Shown: positions 45,001-57,215, counted from the first letter of the stretch. The stretch: 64,000 bases of DNA from Polyodon spathula (GCF_017654505.1 NC_054559.1:15933370-15997369), one strand, 5' to 3'. Notes: a model not told the origin generated them from the sequence alone. Made by a program: numbers and translations.

Positions 45001-48000
45001 AGTGCGTCACAAAGATGAGTGACCCCCCCCCCTCCCCCCAGCCCCTGCAACCCACCTTGATAACCTCTGACCTCCACTACGTGGGGGCATTGAGCCTACC
45101 ATGCAAGGGGCTCCTTCTGGAAACGTGGACATGATAATAAAGCAAGGATGGAAACACTTCTGTTTAGGGTTTTAACATCTCAGCATCCTTTCTAAACAAG
45201 CAGGCAGTCTAAAAATGATCCAGAGTCTCACGAGCTAATCTAAGAGAGTACTGTTCAAGACAGATATAATGATCCAGAGTCTCACGAGCTAATCTAAGAG
45301 AGTACTGTTCAAGACAGATATAATGATCCAGAGTCTCACGAGCTAATCTAAGAGAGTACTGTTCAAGACAGATATAATGATCCAGAGTCTCACGAGCTAA
45401 TCTAAGAGAGTACTGTTCAAGACAGATATAATGATCCAGAGTCTCACGAGCTAATCTAAGAGAGTACTGTTCAAGACAGATATAATGATCCAGAGTCTCA
45501 CGAGCTAATCTAAGAGAGTACTGTTCAAGACAGATATAATGATCCAGAGTCTCACGAGCTAATCTAAGAGAGTACTGTTCAAGACAGATATAATGATCCA
45601 GAGTCTCACGAGCTAATCTAAGTGTGTTGTTCTAGACAGAGATCTGGAGCTAGGGGTGTAACGCTACACTAGTGTGACGCTTTTCTCTGTCTTCGCAGTA
45701 CGTAGAAGAAAATCTGGCAGTGATGTCCATCGGCTTTCTTCTGAGCAGTCCAGATGATGCCGTCGTCTGGCGGGGTCCCAAGAAGAACGGTTCGTACGCA
45801 GTCCTTGCATTCTCTCAGTGGTGCTTTCAGACACTCTGCAGTCCTTGCATTCTCTCAGTGGTGCTTTCAGACACTCTGCAGTCCTTGCATTCTCTCAGTG
45901 GTGCTTTCAGACACTCTGCAGTCCTTGCATTCTCTCAGTGGTGCTTTCAGACACTCTGCAGTCCTTGCATTCTCTCAGTGGTGCTTTCAGACACTCTGCA
46001 GTCCTTGCATTCTCTCAGTGGTGCTTTTAGACACTCCCGTTCAACACAAAGTGCATGTTGTATTATGGTATTTCACAGAAGTTGTTTAAGTTCCCCACTC
46101 TTTTCCAATAATATACAGATTGCTCCTGGTGCGTTCATTGTGAGTGCAATACCCTAGAGTCACTGGAGAGGGCACCTTTCCACCCCTTACATCCCTCAAA
46201 GACAGATCTTTAAAGCCTCTCACTGTGTGCTGATTATCGTTCATTTGAGGAAGTTCTTGTAAGTCATGTGTTAGCTGCTGTGATATATTTGCATTGATAA
46301 AGGGCCATTGTCTCTTGGGGCTTCTGTCTCTCTGCTTGCAACAAAAGCTACATGAAGAGCATAATCTCGTAGCTGTGGAGTCCTGTACTAAGAATCATTG
46401 TGTCCCCCTTCTCTCACTTCACCCTTGTGGAGTGTACCCCTGGGGTTCCTGGTTCCTGAAAAATCCCACAATCTCACAATCTCTGCTGCACCCCCACGTT
46501 CACACCCCCATACAGTGATACCATTACTTTCAGTTCCTTTATCTTGCTGTACCAAATAATTCCCCTATGGTCAATTTCTTAGAGATATTTTTATTAAACA
46601 TTCCTTTCTTGCATTGTCAGCTGATTAGGTGGGGAAATAACCTTTGTTTATTTTTTATGAACACTGTACAATACTTCCTGATCTTAAAGGAATACTTTAA
46701 TATGTAATCGAATCTCTATTTAATTTTTTCCGTTAGCAACCTGCATTGTTTGTTCCTGCACAGTTCTCTATTTGTGTTTTTTTTTTCTCCATACCAGGCA
46801 TGATCAAGCAGTTCCTGAGAGATGTGGACTGGGGGGAAGTGGACTATCTGATCGTGGACACCCCTCCCGGCACCTCGGACGAGCACCTGTCTGTGGTGCA
46901 GTACCTGAGCGGGACGCATATCGACGGGGCTGTGCTCATCACCACCCCGCAGGTAAGAGAGATGGGCTACCTGCCGTCTGGGCAGGAATCTGCTCCACTA
47001 GATTTCTTTATGGGCCTTTTCACATGAGTTCAACGGACTGGAGGAAAAGAACCAGGTTCCTTTTGTTTTCACATACTCTACGCACCTCAGTGCAAAAGAA
47101 CTTGGTTCACTACAAAAGTATTCGGTTCTTTTTTCACTTCAACATTTTTCCGAACTGACTTCTCCTTTTGCCCAGACAGACTGAGACCACCTCTTGAGAA
47201 CGACAGTTCGGTTCGATTTAAAACGAACTCTGAAAGGGGCGGGATTCTTTTTGGAGCGTTCCCATACGCTTCCAAACCAAACTGAACCGCACTCGGCTTA
47301 TAAACAATCATTCCAAACTAATCAAGTGTGAATGCACCCTCTGCTTCTTGTCCAGGAGGTCTCCCTGCAGGATGTCCGGAAAGAGATCGCTTTCTGTCGG
47401 AAGGTGAATCTGCAGATTATCGGAGTGGTTGAGAACATGAGCGGCTTTGTGTGCCCCAAGTGCAAGGTGAGGGGGCAGACAGATCTCTCCGGTGGGCAGC
47501 TTCACCTGGTAAAGACAGGCAGTTTGTTACACCCACACATAAATGTGTACTGAGTCTAGCCTTTTACTAGGCTGGTGGAGACCAGCAGATTTTATAAAGA
47601 GTAAGCCCGCTGGACAGCAGCAATATAGAGACAGCGTCCAGAATGAGTTCAAACTGTTGAGCAAGCTTGGTTCTACCCCCTTTAAACTATTATTAAACAC
47701 CATTATAATTGGTGTACATGATTTCAACAAAATTAATATTGAGGAACTAAAAACATTTACGTTGCTTTTAGTGCTAGAATCTGATATAAACTAAAAATAA
47801 AAATAAGGCTGTGTGATTTGTTTTGTTTTGTTTTTCAGATTAATTCTCAGATCTTCCCTCCTACCACTGGGGGTGCAGAGAAGATGTGCAGGGAGCTGAA
47901 CATTCCTCTGCTTGGGAAAGTGCCTTTGGACCCCCGGATAGGTAGGCATGAAGGATCACTAAGGGCCTGGAAATGTGCAGGGAATCAGTGTGGCACGCCT

Positions 48001-48874
48001 CCATCTGCACCATGAAACCGCACTGTCATCTTGTTTTTACAGTCTGAAGCTTGACGTCCAGCGTAAAGCCAAGATGAAAGAAATAAGTAACTTCTCCATT
48101 CTGGTTTTGTAGGAAAGAGCTGTGATGAAGGAAAGTCTTTCTTCTCAGAAGTGCCAGATTCTGCAGCCACAGCTGCTTATAGAAGTATAATTCACAGTAA
48201 GTGCTAGAAATGTGTACACTTGCAGTGAGCTGTAAGAAAAACAAATGCCAATGCCAGTTCAAAGCACAGTGGTTGGTTTGCCCTGCCCAGCACCATTTAT
48301 CGCAGGCTCGATGATTTACTTGAAGGGGAAGAGTGGATAGGAAAGCATATCTCGGCCTCGTGATTGGGAGCCTTTGTGACCTGAAGGCTGGTCGCATGAT
48401 CCCTAAGTGCTGGTAGAGATCGGATTACAGATAAAAAGAAGTCTCACCTTCCTTCCCTGAAATTCAACCTAAAAGTTAACACTTAAAATGTTTGGGGTTT
48501 TTTATTAAGTCTTTTTAATAACACATCTACTGGTTCTATTTTTTTGTGTGTGTCAGAGATCTTTTGGTTTGTTTTCTTTAGTCCTTTACTGGGACATGCA
48601 GATAATTCACATACAACGCTTCCTGGTATCTCATTACTGCCTGTGCTGTAGGGACCATTGCCAAGATTACAATGTACTGCAATTCAATTCAGTTCACATT
48701 TCTATAGCGCCTTTTATCCCTGCGCTTCAAACACACAAAAAATAACAAACCATTATATTAAAAGCAGTCTAATACAAAATGTAATAAAACTTTTAACCGT
48801 TTTGTTTGCTTGTTCTTCAAACAGGTATCAAAGAATACTGCGCCTTCTCATCACCTACAAACAGAAATGATTGA
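39082..48874 (+). CDS. NUBP1: Cytosolic Fe-S cluster assembly factor NUBP1
   Basis: Eleven coding exons: 39082-39112, 39589-39693, 40088-40221, 44178-44246, 44433-44465, 45699-45789, 46798-46952, 47356-47466, 47839-47941, 48113-48196 and 48825-48874. All are GT-AG with matching phases, giving 321 codons plus TGA (human: 320 residues). NUBP1 is a P-loop NTPase of the Mrp/NBP35 family; with NUBP2 it forms the scaffold that builds 4Fe-4S clusters for cytosolic and nuclear proteins. Visible features: N-terminal cluster ligands C12, C26, C29 and C35 (CX13CX2CX5C); P-loop GKGGVGKS at 66-73; [21 protein letters not shown]; and the inter-subunit C239-P-K-C242. The donor after 45789 (GTTCGT) is poor but is the only one that keeps frame. 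Polyadenylation signal AATAAA at 49003. Introns hold a SINE and several minisatellites. Intact. Confidence 0.96.
41341..41972. repeat. 33-bp minisatellite, about 19 copies
   Basis: Units contain GTCACGGAGTCACCAGCGAG and GCTGGTTCTCACT; one or two units near 41436-41460 are truncated. It lies in NUBP1 intron 3. The 33-bp period keeps frames open on both strands (11-residue repeats), which are not genes. Confidence 0.95.
43876..44105 (+). mobile_element. tRNA-derived SINE
   Basis: RNA polymerase III promoter boxes are visible: A box TGGCTCATCCAG (43888-43899) and B box GGTTCGAGTCT (43954-43964), about 55 bp apart as in a tRNA. A body follows with GGGGGCGGCGCACAATTGGC and AGAGCGCCGCCCAGG. I recall this body type from sturgeon and paddlefish DNA, but cannot check it here. 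The element ends about 70 bp before NUBP1 exon 4. Confidence 0.75.
44315..44386. repeat. (CTGY)n microsatellite
   Basis: CTGCCTGTCTGGCTGTCTCT-type tetranucleotide repeats in NUBP1 intron 4, between exons 4 and 5. Confidence 0.8.
45215..45640. repeat. 54-bp tandem array, about 7.5 copies
   Basis: Units start at 45215, 45269, 45323, 45377, 45431, 45485, 45539 and 45593 (partial). They are practically identical (each begins ATGATCCAGAGTCTCACGAG). Lies in NUBP1 intron 5 and ends about 60 bp before exon 6. Confidence 0.95.
45800..46040. repeat. 40-bp tandem array, 6 copies, next to a splice donor
   Basis: GTCCTTGCATTCTCTCAGTG recurs exactly every 40 bp at 45801, 45841, 45881, 45921, 45961 and 46001. 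The array starts about 11 bp after the NUBP1 exon 6 donor. All three plus frames are open through much of it because the unit lacks stops and 40 is not a multiple of three. Confidence 0.95.
47010..47341. mobile_element. Putative MITE in NUBP1 intron 7
   Basis: The left end (GGGCCTTTTCACATGAGTT) and the complement of the right end (AGGGTGCATTCACACTTGATT) are similar terminal inverted repeats of a style common in fish non-autonomous DNA elements. The interior contains repeated GGTTC/GAAC motifs (TTCGGTTCTT, ACAGTTCGGTTCG, AAACGAACT). No clear target duplication is visible. The right end lies about 14 bp upstream of NUBP1 exon 8. Confidence 0.4.
48677..48735 (-). mobile_element. L2-type LINE 3' tail fragment
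   Basis: CAATTCAATTCAGTTCACAT and TTCTATAGCGCCTTTTATCC are the inverse of a typical L2 3' end with an AATTG tail. Lies 90 bp before the last NUBP1 exon. Confidence 0.5.
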
Positions 48875-49002
48875 ATGAGAAAGCAGCCCCACGTTGTTGA
48901 AAGAGTAAATGCTCCCCCCAGCAGTGAAGAATCAGACACATCATCCCAGCGACCTCAAGAAGAAGAGGAGAGCGCCACAACTCAGACATTTTATTACTGA
49001 CA

Positions 49003-49008
49003 AATAAA
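49003..49008 (+). terminator. NUBP1: NUBP1 polyadenylation signal
   Basis: AATAAA 129 bp after the NUBP1 stop codon, followed by T-rich sequence. Confidence 0.65.
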
Positions 49009-49009
49009 A

Positions 49010-51430
49010 TACTTCTTTTAAACACAGTGCAGTTTCACAGACAGTAATATTCTAAACAAATTGTTCCATTACCAAAACTAAATAATTATAATATATTTCA
49101 TAAATATCTTAATTTTTATTTTGTTTTTTTCTTGTAGGCATTTCGTTGTCTTTCCCAGTGCTGTATTGGTAAGGTAACACACTGGGCAGCAGCCTGGGTG
49201 GGTCATTCAGTAGAAGTGAACAGAAAGTTTAGCAAACTTTTAGTAAACTGATGCGATTCTGTGTTGGAAGCAGCGTTCTTTTTCTGGATTGTCTGTAAGA
49301 CAGATGAAGATCAGGGTTTAAGTCAAAAAGTAAAGTAACCTGAGCAAAACTGACCCCCTGCATTACAATAATGAACCGCTAAGGCACAAACAATGGCCTT
49401 CAGAAATATTGCTTTGCAGAATAGCACCAAGTACAATTACTTTATTTGTGATTGTACTAAAACCCTTTTTAATTTGTATCCTAGATGCACATTTGGTTTG
49501 GTATTAGTACAATTCAATCTACACAGTCTTACATTGGCACCAATAAGCAGTAATCAAAGCTGCAAGGTTATCTTACCTTTCCACATTACAGTAGAATGAA
49601 ACTTGCTTAATGACTTTACAAACTTGTACGAAGCCTGTTTTTATTATAACACCAAACTTTATGCATTAAAAAGGGGTTTAGGGAAAACTGAGTACACAAA
49701 CAAATCATTCAGTTTCTTACAGCAGCCAACTCATCCACCGTAGACCTAACTGTAAAAGGATAAAAGCACATTGTTCCAGAAGGAAGTGCGCTGGGTGCCA
49801 GCTCTCTACACACGCTGAATTGTGGACACTGTATCCTGCAAAGATATTCAGCATCTGAAAGGTGCAGCAACGAAAAAGCCAAGGGAAGATGAAGCCACTT
49901 TGTTTCTTGGAAGTTGGTTTCAGGCCACTGCACGGCACACCAGGGGAGAGACTACTCTAGAAACACAGCTTAGGTTAATAGCACAGAGTAAGTGCAGTAT
50001 AATTATGAAAGGACAGGACAGGATGCCAGAAGCAAGTTTGAAAATGCACTGCTTCCTGTGGTACTGGTAAAAGATATTTTTGTGATTACCAATAGTTAGG
50101 GCCATACCGCAGCACAGATTAAATGCAAAGTAAAGCACATGGTCTGGGTAGAATGTCTAGTGTGTTGCATCTTTTTTCAGTCGCCCACGGGTACTGCAGA
50201 TGTGATCCATCGCATGGAATTTACTGTGTAAAGCTCGCCTACATTTCTACTTGTCCAGCAACTGTATTGACCGTGTTCCTTGTTTTAATTAAATTTTATT
50301 TAAAAAAACCAAACAATTACACTTTGTTACGTGCAATTTGGTCCAAACAATAAATCGAAAACAAATCTTGCAATCACCACTCTAGTTCGGATTAACAGAT
50401 CAGATCAGGAAGCCTGGTTTACAGCCAGCACAATCAGAAATTTAGCAACACCCGCTAGGCAACAAGCCTAGAACTTTAAAACAAACACTGATCCTCTCTG
50501 TCTTGCAAGAAATCACGTGGCTGTGTGCTGCAAATCCAGACCGAGCACATTCCATGCATGTTACCATACTTTCGTGGCACCGAAGAATATGGCATGTAGT
50601 TCATCACAGCGGCTGATCTATAAAACAGCATCTACAACAAACGCCCAATCAGAAAGCTCAATGCATACGTTTGTTTACCAAAAATAATTAAAACTTGGTT
50701 CCCTTACAAGCACCAATTACTTACACCTCTACCGATAGCGATCTGAATCCACCCTGTTCTGGGAAACAATTAATTTCCCCTGCCCTCAAAACATGTATTA
50801 GTTAATCTGGTGTTCATTTATATTGTTTTGTAATAAGGCAAAGGTTAGCATTACATCAGTTCTTGCACCATGAAACTAAAAAGTACAGTAAGCTGAGATG
50901 TGACATGCTGTTGGGTGAAACGGGCCATTGCAACTGCAAGTAACTATAGAATACAATTTAAATCAAATCTGTGCACACGTGCCTGGACTCAACACACACC
51001 TTGTTCAGTCTTTAAAGTTGTTATTTGGTTTTACAGCTCCTCAGATTTCTGGTGAAACAGAGAGTGCCAGATATCTCAGCTGTACATCTAACTTACTGTA
51101 AATACCATTTATCACACCCAGCTGCCTCTATAAGCGGCTATGTTTTATTGATTTATCAATTGCTTTATCTTTAGTTACCTTTCGTCTACAGTTCTCCAAA
51201 TATAATGTCTGGCTGAAAAACAAATTAAACAAAAATAGTAAGTAGATTCCTCTTGGTGACAAACAGAAAGGAGCACAGCGTAACATTACACTGGCAAAAC
51301 ATACAGCTGAATACATTCTGAAAATATCAGGTTGAATATTTTTGGTAGTTCTATAACCATAGGCTGCACATACAACAGCACTACATCTCTGCATAGTGTG
51401 TTGGAATATCACACATAGGTAGTAATAAAT
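49010..51430. other. Intergenic region between NUBP1 and the CR1 LINE
   Basis: AT-rich unique sequence without recognisable exons. Part may once have been the TVP23A 3' UTR, now cut off from the coding end by the LINE. Confidence 0.5.
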
Positions 51431-51474
51431 CTAGATGCAAAACTACAGCCTAATCCAAAAAAAAACAAGAAAGC

Positions 51475-52610
51475 GTGACTGTCCAGAAAGCTTTTGACAA
51501 AGTCCCGCACAAAAGATTAATTCTCAAACTGAACGCAGTTGGGATTCAAGGAAACACATGTACATGGATTAGGGAGTGGTTAACATGTAGAAAACAGAAA
51601 GTACTGAATAGAGGAAAAACCTCAGAATGGAGTGTGGTAACCAGCGGTGTACCACAGGGATCAGTATTAGGTCATCTGCTATTCCTAATCTACATTAATG
51701 ATTTAGATTCTGGTATAGTAAGCAAACTTGTTAAATTTGCAGACGACACAAAAGTAGGAGGAGTGGCAAACACTGTTGCAGCAGCAAAGGTCATTCAAAA
51801 TGATCTAGACAAGATTCAGAACTGGGCAGACACATGGCAAATGACATTTAATAGAGAAAAGTGTAAGGTACTGCACGCAGGAAATAAAAATGTACATTAT
51901 AAATATCATATGGGAGATACTGAAATTGGAGAAGGAATCTATGAAAAAGATCTAGGAGTTTTTGTTGACTCAGAAATGTCTTCATCTAGACAATGTGGGG
52001 AAGCTATAAAAAAGGCTAACAAGATGCTCGGATACATTGTGAAAAGTGTTAAATTTAAATCAAGGGAACTAATGTTAAAACTGTACAATGCACTAGTAAG
52101 ACCTCATCTTGAATATTGTGTGCAGTTCTGGTCACCTCGCTATAAAAAAGATATTGCTGCTCTAGAAAGAGTGCAAAGAAGAGCGACCAGAATTATTCCG
52201 GGCTTAAAAGGCATGTCATATGCAGACAGGCTAAAAGAATTGAATCTGTTCAGTCTTGAACAAAGAAGACTACGTGGCGACCTAATTCAAGCATTCAAAA
52301 TTCTAAAAGGTATTGACAGTGTCGACCCAAGGGACTTTTTCAGCCTGAAAAAAGAAACAAGGAACAGGGGTCACAAATGGAGATTAGACAAAGGGGCATT
52401 CAGAACAGAAAATAGGAGGCACTTTTTTACACAGAGAATTGTGAGGGTCTGGAATCAACTCCCCAGTAATGTTGTTGAAGCTGACACCCTGGGATCCTTC
52501 AAGAAGCTGCTTGATGAGATTTTGGGATCAATAAGCTACTAACAACCAAACGAGCAAGATGGGCTGAATGGCCTCCTCTCGTTTGTAAACTTTCTTATGT
52601 TCTTATGTAG
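51475..52610 (+). mobile_element. 5'-truncated CR1-clade LINE with open reverse transcriptase frame
   Basis: An open frame from 51475 to the stop at 52542 encodes the C-terminal two thirds of a reverse transcriptase: AFDKVPH at the truncated start, GVPQGSVLG (about residues 58-66), INDLDSG and the catalytic box FADD (88-91). The C-terminal segment follows (LVRPHLEYCVQFWSP, RRATRIIPGL, VRVWNQLPSNVVEA). The 3' UTR is short and ends in the direct octamer repeat TTCTTATG TTCTTATG, typical of CR1-like elements. No stop or shift in 355 codons suggests a fairly recent insertion. It is antisense to TVP23A and ends 9 bp before that gene's stop codon. Confidence 0.9.
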
Positions 52611-52919
52611 ATGAAGGCTCAGCCCACCCTCTGTGGAAACTGCTGTCCAGGAGAAGAAGCAGCTGGCACGGGGATGCCAGGCTGCCCTCCCACTTTGCAC
52701 TGGACAAACCCATAGAGGTTGGTGGCTTGAAGGACAATTCCAGCGATGACCAGGGCCTGCAATCACAAACAAGCCAGATTACAGCAGTGGGCTAGACTGA
52801 GTACACGCCACTCTTTCAATCAACACACACTGTGTCTGGTAGTGTGGGGTTCCATTGCAATTACTGCCCAATCCTCATTGAGTTTTAATGTGGGTGTTGT
52901 TAGCAGTGTTCAGACGTAC

Positions 52920-53051
52920 CAGCCATTTCAGCTTCAGGGAAAACAGGGTGCTAAAAAAGAACAGTGTCCACATGAGAGGGCAGAGAATGAGCCCCAACTA
53001 GAATATCCAGGCCTCCGCTTCTGTTGTGGAGAGTCTGCTGTGAGGGGAAGT
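52920..53051 (-). pseudogene. TVP23A: TVP23A exon with in-frame TAG
   Basis: Acceptor CTGCAG and donor CTG|GTACGT give a 132-bp exon in phase 0, the family size. The frame reads STTEAEAWIF, TAG, then LGLILCPLMWTLFFFSTLFS. The nonsense codon replaces a Trp of transmembrane segment 3, so a product would lose TM3 and TM4. Confidence 0.85.
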
Positions 53052-53649
53052 CTGCAGAAAGCAATGCAGACAGTGGGAGGGGCCTCGTTAGAAAGCAGGC
53101 ACTGATCTTTTATCACTAAACATGCACAGTGAGCGAGACCGCTGCCTAACTCAACAGAAAGAGAAACTCTTTTCAGCCCTGGCACTTCCGATAACTCAAA
53201 ATAGGTCAAGGCAGATTTAGAGAAAAATTACAACAACACATTGGAACAACGGAATCTAGACCCAGGTTGAATTATCTCAAACACAGGACAGATTTTATAT
53301 GAATTTGAATCATCGCAAACATAGGACAGATTTCATATGAACTTGAATTCTCACAAAACACAAGACAGATTTCATATGAGTTTGGTTTTGGGAGAGTTTC
53401 TAATAGCTGTCGCTATACATAGTGGTAGTCTACTCTACTAACTTATCTGTGGCTGTCTGTACCGACTCTGCAGTTCCTGTTCTTCCAGCTGTGTGGGAGG
53501 ACTACTTCTGTTTAAAACAAAATATACTTTTTTTTTGTTTTGTTTTGTTTTATCATAACAATTAATAATAATAATAACATAACAGTTAAACGATCCAGAG
53601 GCTTGTGGGGGAGCTGTTTCAGCTAACGAGAGGAAAGAACATGTTTTTA

Positions 53650-53838
<189 letters not shown>

Positions 53839-53959
53839 TCAGAAGCACTGGCTCTTAGTCACACACTTCAACACAAATAGTAAACTGTGACAGACTTCCA
53901 GATTCATCTGCATGGTGAAGGGGATGCAGGTTTGAAAACCCCTGTAAATGCTTTAATAG

Positions 53960-54512
53960 CAGCACAGAAACCAGGACCAGAGGGTAGGCAGACACCTCTT
54001 TACACAGAGAGTGGTGAGGGGATGGAATGGATCACCTAGCCATGTTGCTGAAGGAGACCCTTCTTTACACAGAGAGTAGTGAGGGGATGGAATGGGTTAC
54101 CTAGTCATGTTGCTGAAGGAGACTCTTCTTCACACACAGAGTGGTGAGGGGAAGGAATGGATCACCTAGCCATGTTGCTGAAGGAGACCCTTCTTTACAC
54201 AGAGAGTAGTGAGGGGATGGAATGGGTTACCTAGTCATGTTGCTGAAGGAGGCTCTTCTTCACACAGAGAGTGGTTAGGGGATGGAATGGGTTACCTAGT
54301 CATGTTGTTGAAGGAGACTTTTCTTCACACAGAGAGCGGTGAGGGGATGGAATGGGTTACCTAGTCATGTTGCTGAAGGAGACACCTCTTTACACAAAGA
54401 GTGGTGAGGGGATGGAATGGGTTACCTAGTCATGTTGTAGATGCTGAAGCACTGGGATCAATGAGCTACTAGGTAGTAGACAAGCACAGATGGGCTGAAT
54501 GACCTCTATACA
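53960..54512 (+). mobile_element. CR1-type LINE 3' fragment with internal tandem expansion
   Basis: The segment carries CTTTACACAGAGAGTGGTGA and GGGATGGAATGG..., related to the CR1 coding end at 52425-52490 (TTTTTACACAGAGAATTGTG). One unit of about 64 bp is repeated about seven times from 53990 to 54440. The normal CR1 end then follows (TGGGATCAATGAGCTACTAG, GATGGGCTGAATGACCTC). Lies in a TVP23A intron. Confidence 0.75.
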
Positions 54513-54549
54513 AATTTAACAACTTCAGTTCATTTCACACATTTATTTA

Positions 54550-54867
<318 letters not shown>

Positions 54868-55979
54868 TTACTAAGAGTTTAATAAGACACACCTGAGCTT
54901 GTTGCACCATGGCTAATCAAGCTTGTAATAAAACCTGGAACTGGTGACATGGCTATGCAGTAGGAGTCTTACTGCCATCCCTGTCACACAGGTCCCACAT
55001 GCAACAGATACTGGAGAATCACAAGACCGTAGGCAGGTAGGGTTTCAAGTACTTCTTGTGAAGTGTCATTACAGGTTTCAATTAAATAATCTCGTAGACA
55101 GATCTTATTAAGATGCAGTGTCACGGTTATATATCCCTGGATGAAACTGAACACCGAAGTAAAATGCAGGAATTGTTCACTGCTTTTATCTATGAATTCG
55201 GATATAATTCTTGCTTACGCAGTTATGATTTTTTTTTTATTTTGTTTTATTTATTTTTTTTAGTAGTTGTTAAAAATCTATATATTTGTAAATGTCAGTT
55301 AGCGGGTTGCTATTAATTCTACCCTATACAACACATTTTTCTTTTTTTCTATATAAAGGCATTACATATAACACCGCCAGACGGAGGGCGAGGCGCCACA
55401 AGAAACGATGCAATTTGAAATGTTGTTTTCACCTTTGGTTTTCTTAACGCTCGCTCTTCTTCAGCTCCGAAATCGAGAGGTACGTCCTCTGTGTCATCAA
55501 CTATCTGTGCCTGAAAACAACACCCAGAAGAAGAAGAAGTGATAAAAACAAAACGAATTACAGATATATTAAAAGACTATAGACTAGACCACCCGTTGTA
55601 TCTTGAACACAGAAAACAAAAACAAGAAACGCAAATCTCTACATCTTACCTGCTTCATTTCAGTAGATACAATTTATTGTTGTTTTCTTTTCGGCACAAG
55701 TATTTAATTTATCTGTTGGTAATAAACTGTTTCCCAAAGCAACCAAACCAGGGTCGAGTGAGCATCTGTTCGGCGAATGTGACGTCTTCATGAAACCCAA
55801 AGGTGCGTCATTGAGCAGTGCCTGCCAAACTGGTCAAAGATGGTAAATGCGTTTGAAAGAATGGAGATTCAGTGATGAGCAAACAGTCACCATCAGCAGT
55901 TATATAAAATAAATTTAACAAAAAACAGATATGCGTTTTATTAATAATAATAATAATAATAAGAAGAAGAAGAAGAATA

Positions 55980-56034
55980 TAAAGTGGTTAAGTACAGAGC
56001 TTGTCACCAGAAGGTCACAGGTTCAAATCCCACA
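55980..56034 (+). mobile_element. tRNA-like SINE head fragment
   Basis: AGTGGTTAAGTACAGAGC resembles a pol III A box and GGTTCAAATCC at 56020-56030 matches a B box. The element stops where the 20-bp array begins. Confidence 0.5.
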
Positions 56035-56845
56035 ACACTGAATCTGAATCAACAACACTGAATGTGAATCAATAGCACTTAATATGAATCAATAACACTG
56101 AATGTGAATCAACAACACTGAATCTGAATCAACAACACTGAATCTGAATCAATAACACTGAATGTGAATCAACAACACTGAATCTGAATCAATAACACTG
56201 AATGTGAATCAACAACACTGAATCAACAACACTTAATCTGAATCAACAACACTGAATGTGAATCAACAACACTGCATCTGAATCAACAGCACTGAATGTG
56301 AATCAACAACACTGCATCTGAATCAACAGCACTGAATGTGAATCAACAACACTGAATGTGAATCAACAACACTGAATGTGAATCAATAACACTTAATCTG
56401 AATCAATAATACTGAATGTGAATCAACAACACTGAATCTGAATCAATAACACTGAATGTGAATCAACAACACTGAATCAGAATCAACAACACTGAATGTG
56501 AATCAATAACACTGAATCTGAATCAACAACACTGAATGATGTGAATCAACAACACTTAATCTGAATCAACAGCACTGAATCTGAATCAATAACACTGAAT
56601 GTGAATCAACAGCACTGAATGTGAATCAACAACACTGAATCTGAATCAATAACACTGAATCTGAATCAACAACACTGAATCTGAATCAAAAGGACTGAAT
56701 CTGAATCAAAAGCATTGAATCTGAATCAACAACACTGAATCTGAATCAATAACACCGAATCTGAATCAATAACACTGACTCTGAATCAACAACATTGAAT
56801 CTGAATCAACAGCATTGAATCTGAATCAACAGCACTGAATCTGTA
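56034..56845. repeat. 20-bp minisatellite, about 40 copies
   Basis: Variants of AATCTGAATCAACAACACTG in tandem, with alternating AATGTG/AATCTG and AACAAC/AATAAC forms. It starts directly at the end of the SINE head. Confidence 0.95.
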
Positions 56846-57094
56846 GTGAACGGAAAGTCTGTTCTGCTGTTAACATGGGAACAAAGACAACAATGTGTAT
56901 AACAAAATATAAGCAAGAGACTTGAAAACAACCAAAAAAAAGAATCCTGCTAACATACAGGGTTGGCTGCAATGAATCAAGGGGTCCTTGAAACCATCAA
57001 CTACAAGAGCAGGTTTGTTTTTCTTGTAATCCTACAGTTCGTTTGTTCTTCTTCTTGTTAGTTTGTTTTATTTTTTTTGTTTAGACTTCATAAT

Positions 57095-57129
57095 GCTAAT
57101 AATAATAATAATAATAATGCTAAATAATA

Positions 57130-57215
<86 letters not shown>
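57095..57215. repeat. (AAT)n microsatellite
   Basis: More than 100 bp of ATA/AAT trinucleotides with a few interruptions, followed by GATGAT repeats. Confidence 0.93.

Noticed and set aside
55760..55810. First coding exon of TVP23A starting ATGAAGACG on the minus strand
   Set aside because: ATGAAG fits the family start, but no donor nearby gives the phase needed by the exon at 55510.
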